Part shown: piece after piece, positions 63,192-64,000 of the stretch
Numbering within the stretch: position 1 is the first letter of the stretch
How the letters are laid out: each line of letters starts with the position of its first letter
NCBI RefSeq assembly: GCF_016785945.1
Contig: NZ_JAEMEF010000016.1
Span: 18,307-82,306 of the forward strand
Length of the DNA: 64,000 nucleotides
From: Olleya sediminilitoris
GTDB taxonomy: Bacteria > Bacteroidota > Bacteroidia > Flavobacteriales > Flavobacteriaceae
Direction of reading: 5' to 3'
Made by a program: the position numbers and the translations under genes
Notes under the pieces: generated by a model
What the model was told of the DNA's origin: nothing
Databases searched by the model: none
Seen by the model: only the letters and a program-made list of their open reading frames with translations

Positions 63192-63407
63192 CTAACGTTT
63201 TTTACTTTTTTCTTTTTCTCCAACTGCCCATTTCCTTATTTTTTCATTTAAACCTCGAAATCCAATTCCGCCAAATAACATTCCAATCGGCATTCCGATA
63301 ATAGTTCTCCAAAATTCTTTTGGGTTTCGTTTATAGTCAGGTAAATATGCCCAATAAATGAAAGCTCCAAGAAGGATTACTAAAACGACAATTATTATAT
63401 TTTCCAT
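63192..63407 (-). CDS. Small membrane protein, 71 residues
   Basis: The protein has an N-terminal membrane helix (about residues 2-21), a short loop and a second hydrophobic stretch (TIIGMPIGMLFGGIGF), with a basic tail. The family is not recognised. It lies 18 nt behind the 146-residue gene in an accessory segment beside an IS element. Confidence 0.6.
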   Translation of the reverse strand: MENIIIVVLVILLGAFIYWAYLPDYKRNPKEFWRTIIGMPIGMLFGGIGFRGLNEKIRKWAVGEKEKSKKR

Positions 63408-63425
63408 TTTTAAAATTTCTCGTTT

Positions 63426-63866
63426 TTAATTTTCAAATTCGGTTTTTTCATAATTCAACATCTTATCAATTTTCCATTCAGAAACTTTTCTAATTCTTTT
63501 AATTCGGTCAGATAATTCAGAGTTGTAAGAACATCTACTTTCATTAAATCTAATCCAATTCGGAAAGTATTTTTTTGCTAATTTAAAAGTCCGTTTTTCA
63601 ATTTTACCTGAATTAGCGTTATTAGTTTCAAAGTCTGTATTCGCAATTAAATTTGTCCGATAATTAAGTGCATACCTTAAAGCGTTTTCCAATTTAGGAT
63701 TGCACTTTTCAATTCCTTCGTCTTCCCAAACTATCGCATCAGCTAAAACGTGATAATCAAATTTCGGATTTTCAAAATCAGATTTAGTTGGAAGGCTATC
63801 TTTAAATTTTCTGAAAACTCTCCTAATAAATAATTCTTGTATTATCCGTTCTGCTGTTTTGCGCAT
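63426..63866 (-). CDS. Hypothetical protein of accessory region, 146 residues
   Basis: The soluble protein is Arg/Lys- and Asn-rich with no motif I recognise. Its ATG is at 63866, only about 8 nt from the probable inverted-repeat end of an IS3-family element, so its native promoter and perhaps its N-terminus may have been lost. Codon and base use differ slightly from the core genes, consistent with acquired DNA. Confidence 0.55.
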   Translation of the reverse strand: MRKTAERIIQELFIRRVFRKFKDSLPTKSDFENPKFDYHVLADAIVWEDEGIEKCNPKLENALRYALNYRTNLIANTDFETNNANSGKIEKRTFKLAKKYFPNWIRFNESRCSYNSELSDRIKRIRKVSEWKIDKMLNYEKTEFEN

Positions 63867-63873
63867 CTTTAAA

Positions 63874-64000
63874 TGTCTCGTCCTGAAATATGGCTACAGG
63901 TTAAAATTTATTTTTAAGCTGATAATTTATATACCATATTCGGTGTTTTATAACCTAAAGATAAGTGTAATCTTATTTCGTTGTATAAATTAATTGCATT
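63874..64000 (-). mobile_element. IS3-family insertion sequence, right part only
   Basis: The likely terminal inverted repeat starts at TGTCTCGTCCTGAAATATGG (63874) and is followed by the 3' end of a transposase gene. The other end lies beyond the window. The family call rests on the transposase tail; the exact end position is inferred. Confidence 0.65.
63914..64000 (-). CDS. IS3-family transposase (OrfB), C-terminal 28 residues
   Basis: On the minus strand the frame reads INLYNEIRLHLSLGYKTPNM, then eight more residues and stop. This is the closing part of the rve integrase domain in IS3-type OrfB, where the YN-x-RxH-LGYKTP pattern is diagnostic. The 5' part is outside the window. Confidence 0.85.
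   Translation of the reverse strand, partial: NAINLYNEIRLHLSLGYKTPNMVYKLSA

Overview
The window reads as the chromosome of a member of the Flavobacteriaceae (Bacteroidota), probably a marine or aquatic genus. The evidence is strong AT-richness, repeated Bacteroidota-type promoter boxes (TAnnTTTG, often with an upstream TTG), two proteins with type IX secretion (T9SS) C-terminal sorting domains, many signal-peptide lipoproteins, BshC of bacillithiol synthesis, a DUF4295 gene beside rpmB-rpmG, and a two-subunit B12-dependent methylmalonyl-CoA mutase. Genus-level placement is not attempted. All function calls come from reading the protein sequences; no database search was run.

Layout. 1-7.4 kb (minus strand): parA-parB (parB cut by the window edge), then a six-gene run udk, a DivIC/FtsB-like gene, mutA, two lipoproteins and scpA. 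7.6-9.3 kb: one tRNA-Pro(TGG), an aldehyde dehydrogenase and a 50-residue membrane protein. 9.4-12.2 kb: a stress-type cluster (YtxH-like, holin-like membrane protein, DUF6327-like, hemerythrin, topoisomerase IB, DUF1328 peptide). 12.2-19.5 kb: ArsC-like protein, trxB, a GIN/PspC/PadR/DUF4870 envelope-stress group, a hotdog thioesterase and an AIM24 protein.

19.6-22.9 kb (plus strand) is the most interesting part. It holds a small Cys-rich protein with a non-ATG start, an MbnP-like lipoprotein, an MbnH-like di-haem peroxidase and an outer-membrane beta-barrel protein with a Cys cluster. I read it as a candidate copper-handling system related to the MbnH/MbnP pair. Next come oxyR divergent from dps (23-24.5 kb), a decayed OmpA tail, a TRIC channel, a glutaredoxin-like exported protein, a DnaQ-type exonuclease and an FAH-Hpt-cinA run.

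29.7-46 kb is mostly core: rpmB-rpmG-DUF4295-ftsY, rimO, bshC with a PLP decarboxylase, guaA, a LysM/periplasmic-binding protein, a DUF922 protein and a T9SS-exported DUF4832 protein. 46.4-59 kb: pyrG, yidC, a MORN/YwqK protein, a two-domain fasciclin lipoprotein, mnmA, a T9SS subtilase, a flavin oxidoreductase, an FkbM methyltransferase, a MATE exporter and a PAP2 phosphatase. 59-63 kb: a GT2, tandem LAB_N membrane protein and ArnT-like GT39 operon that looks like a lipid-linked sugar transfer pathway, divergent from an NAD-dependent sugar epimerase. 63.1-64 kb is accessory: two unrecognised genes abutting the 3' end of an IS3-family element that runs off the window.

No rRNA, CRISPR array, prophage or known riboswitch was seen. 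Structural oddities include two terminator-like hairpins inside coding sequences, a 44-bp perfect palindrome, a probable dispersed intergenic repeat, and two genes whose promoter box lies almost on the start codon.
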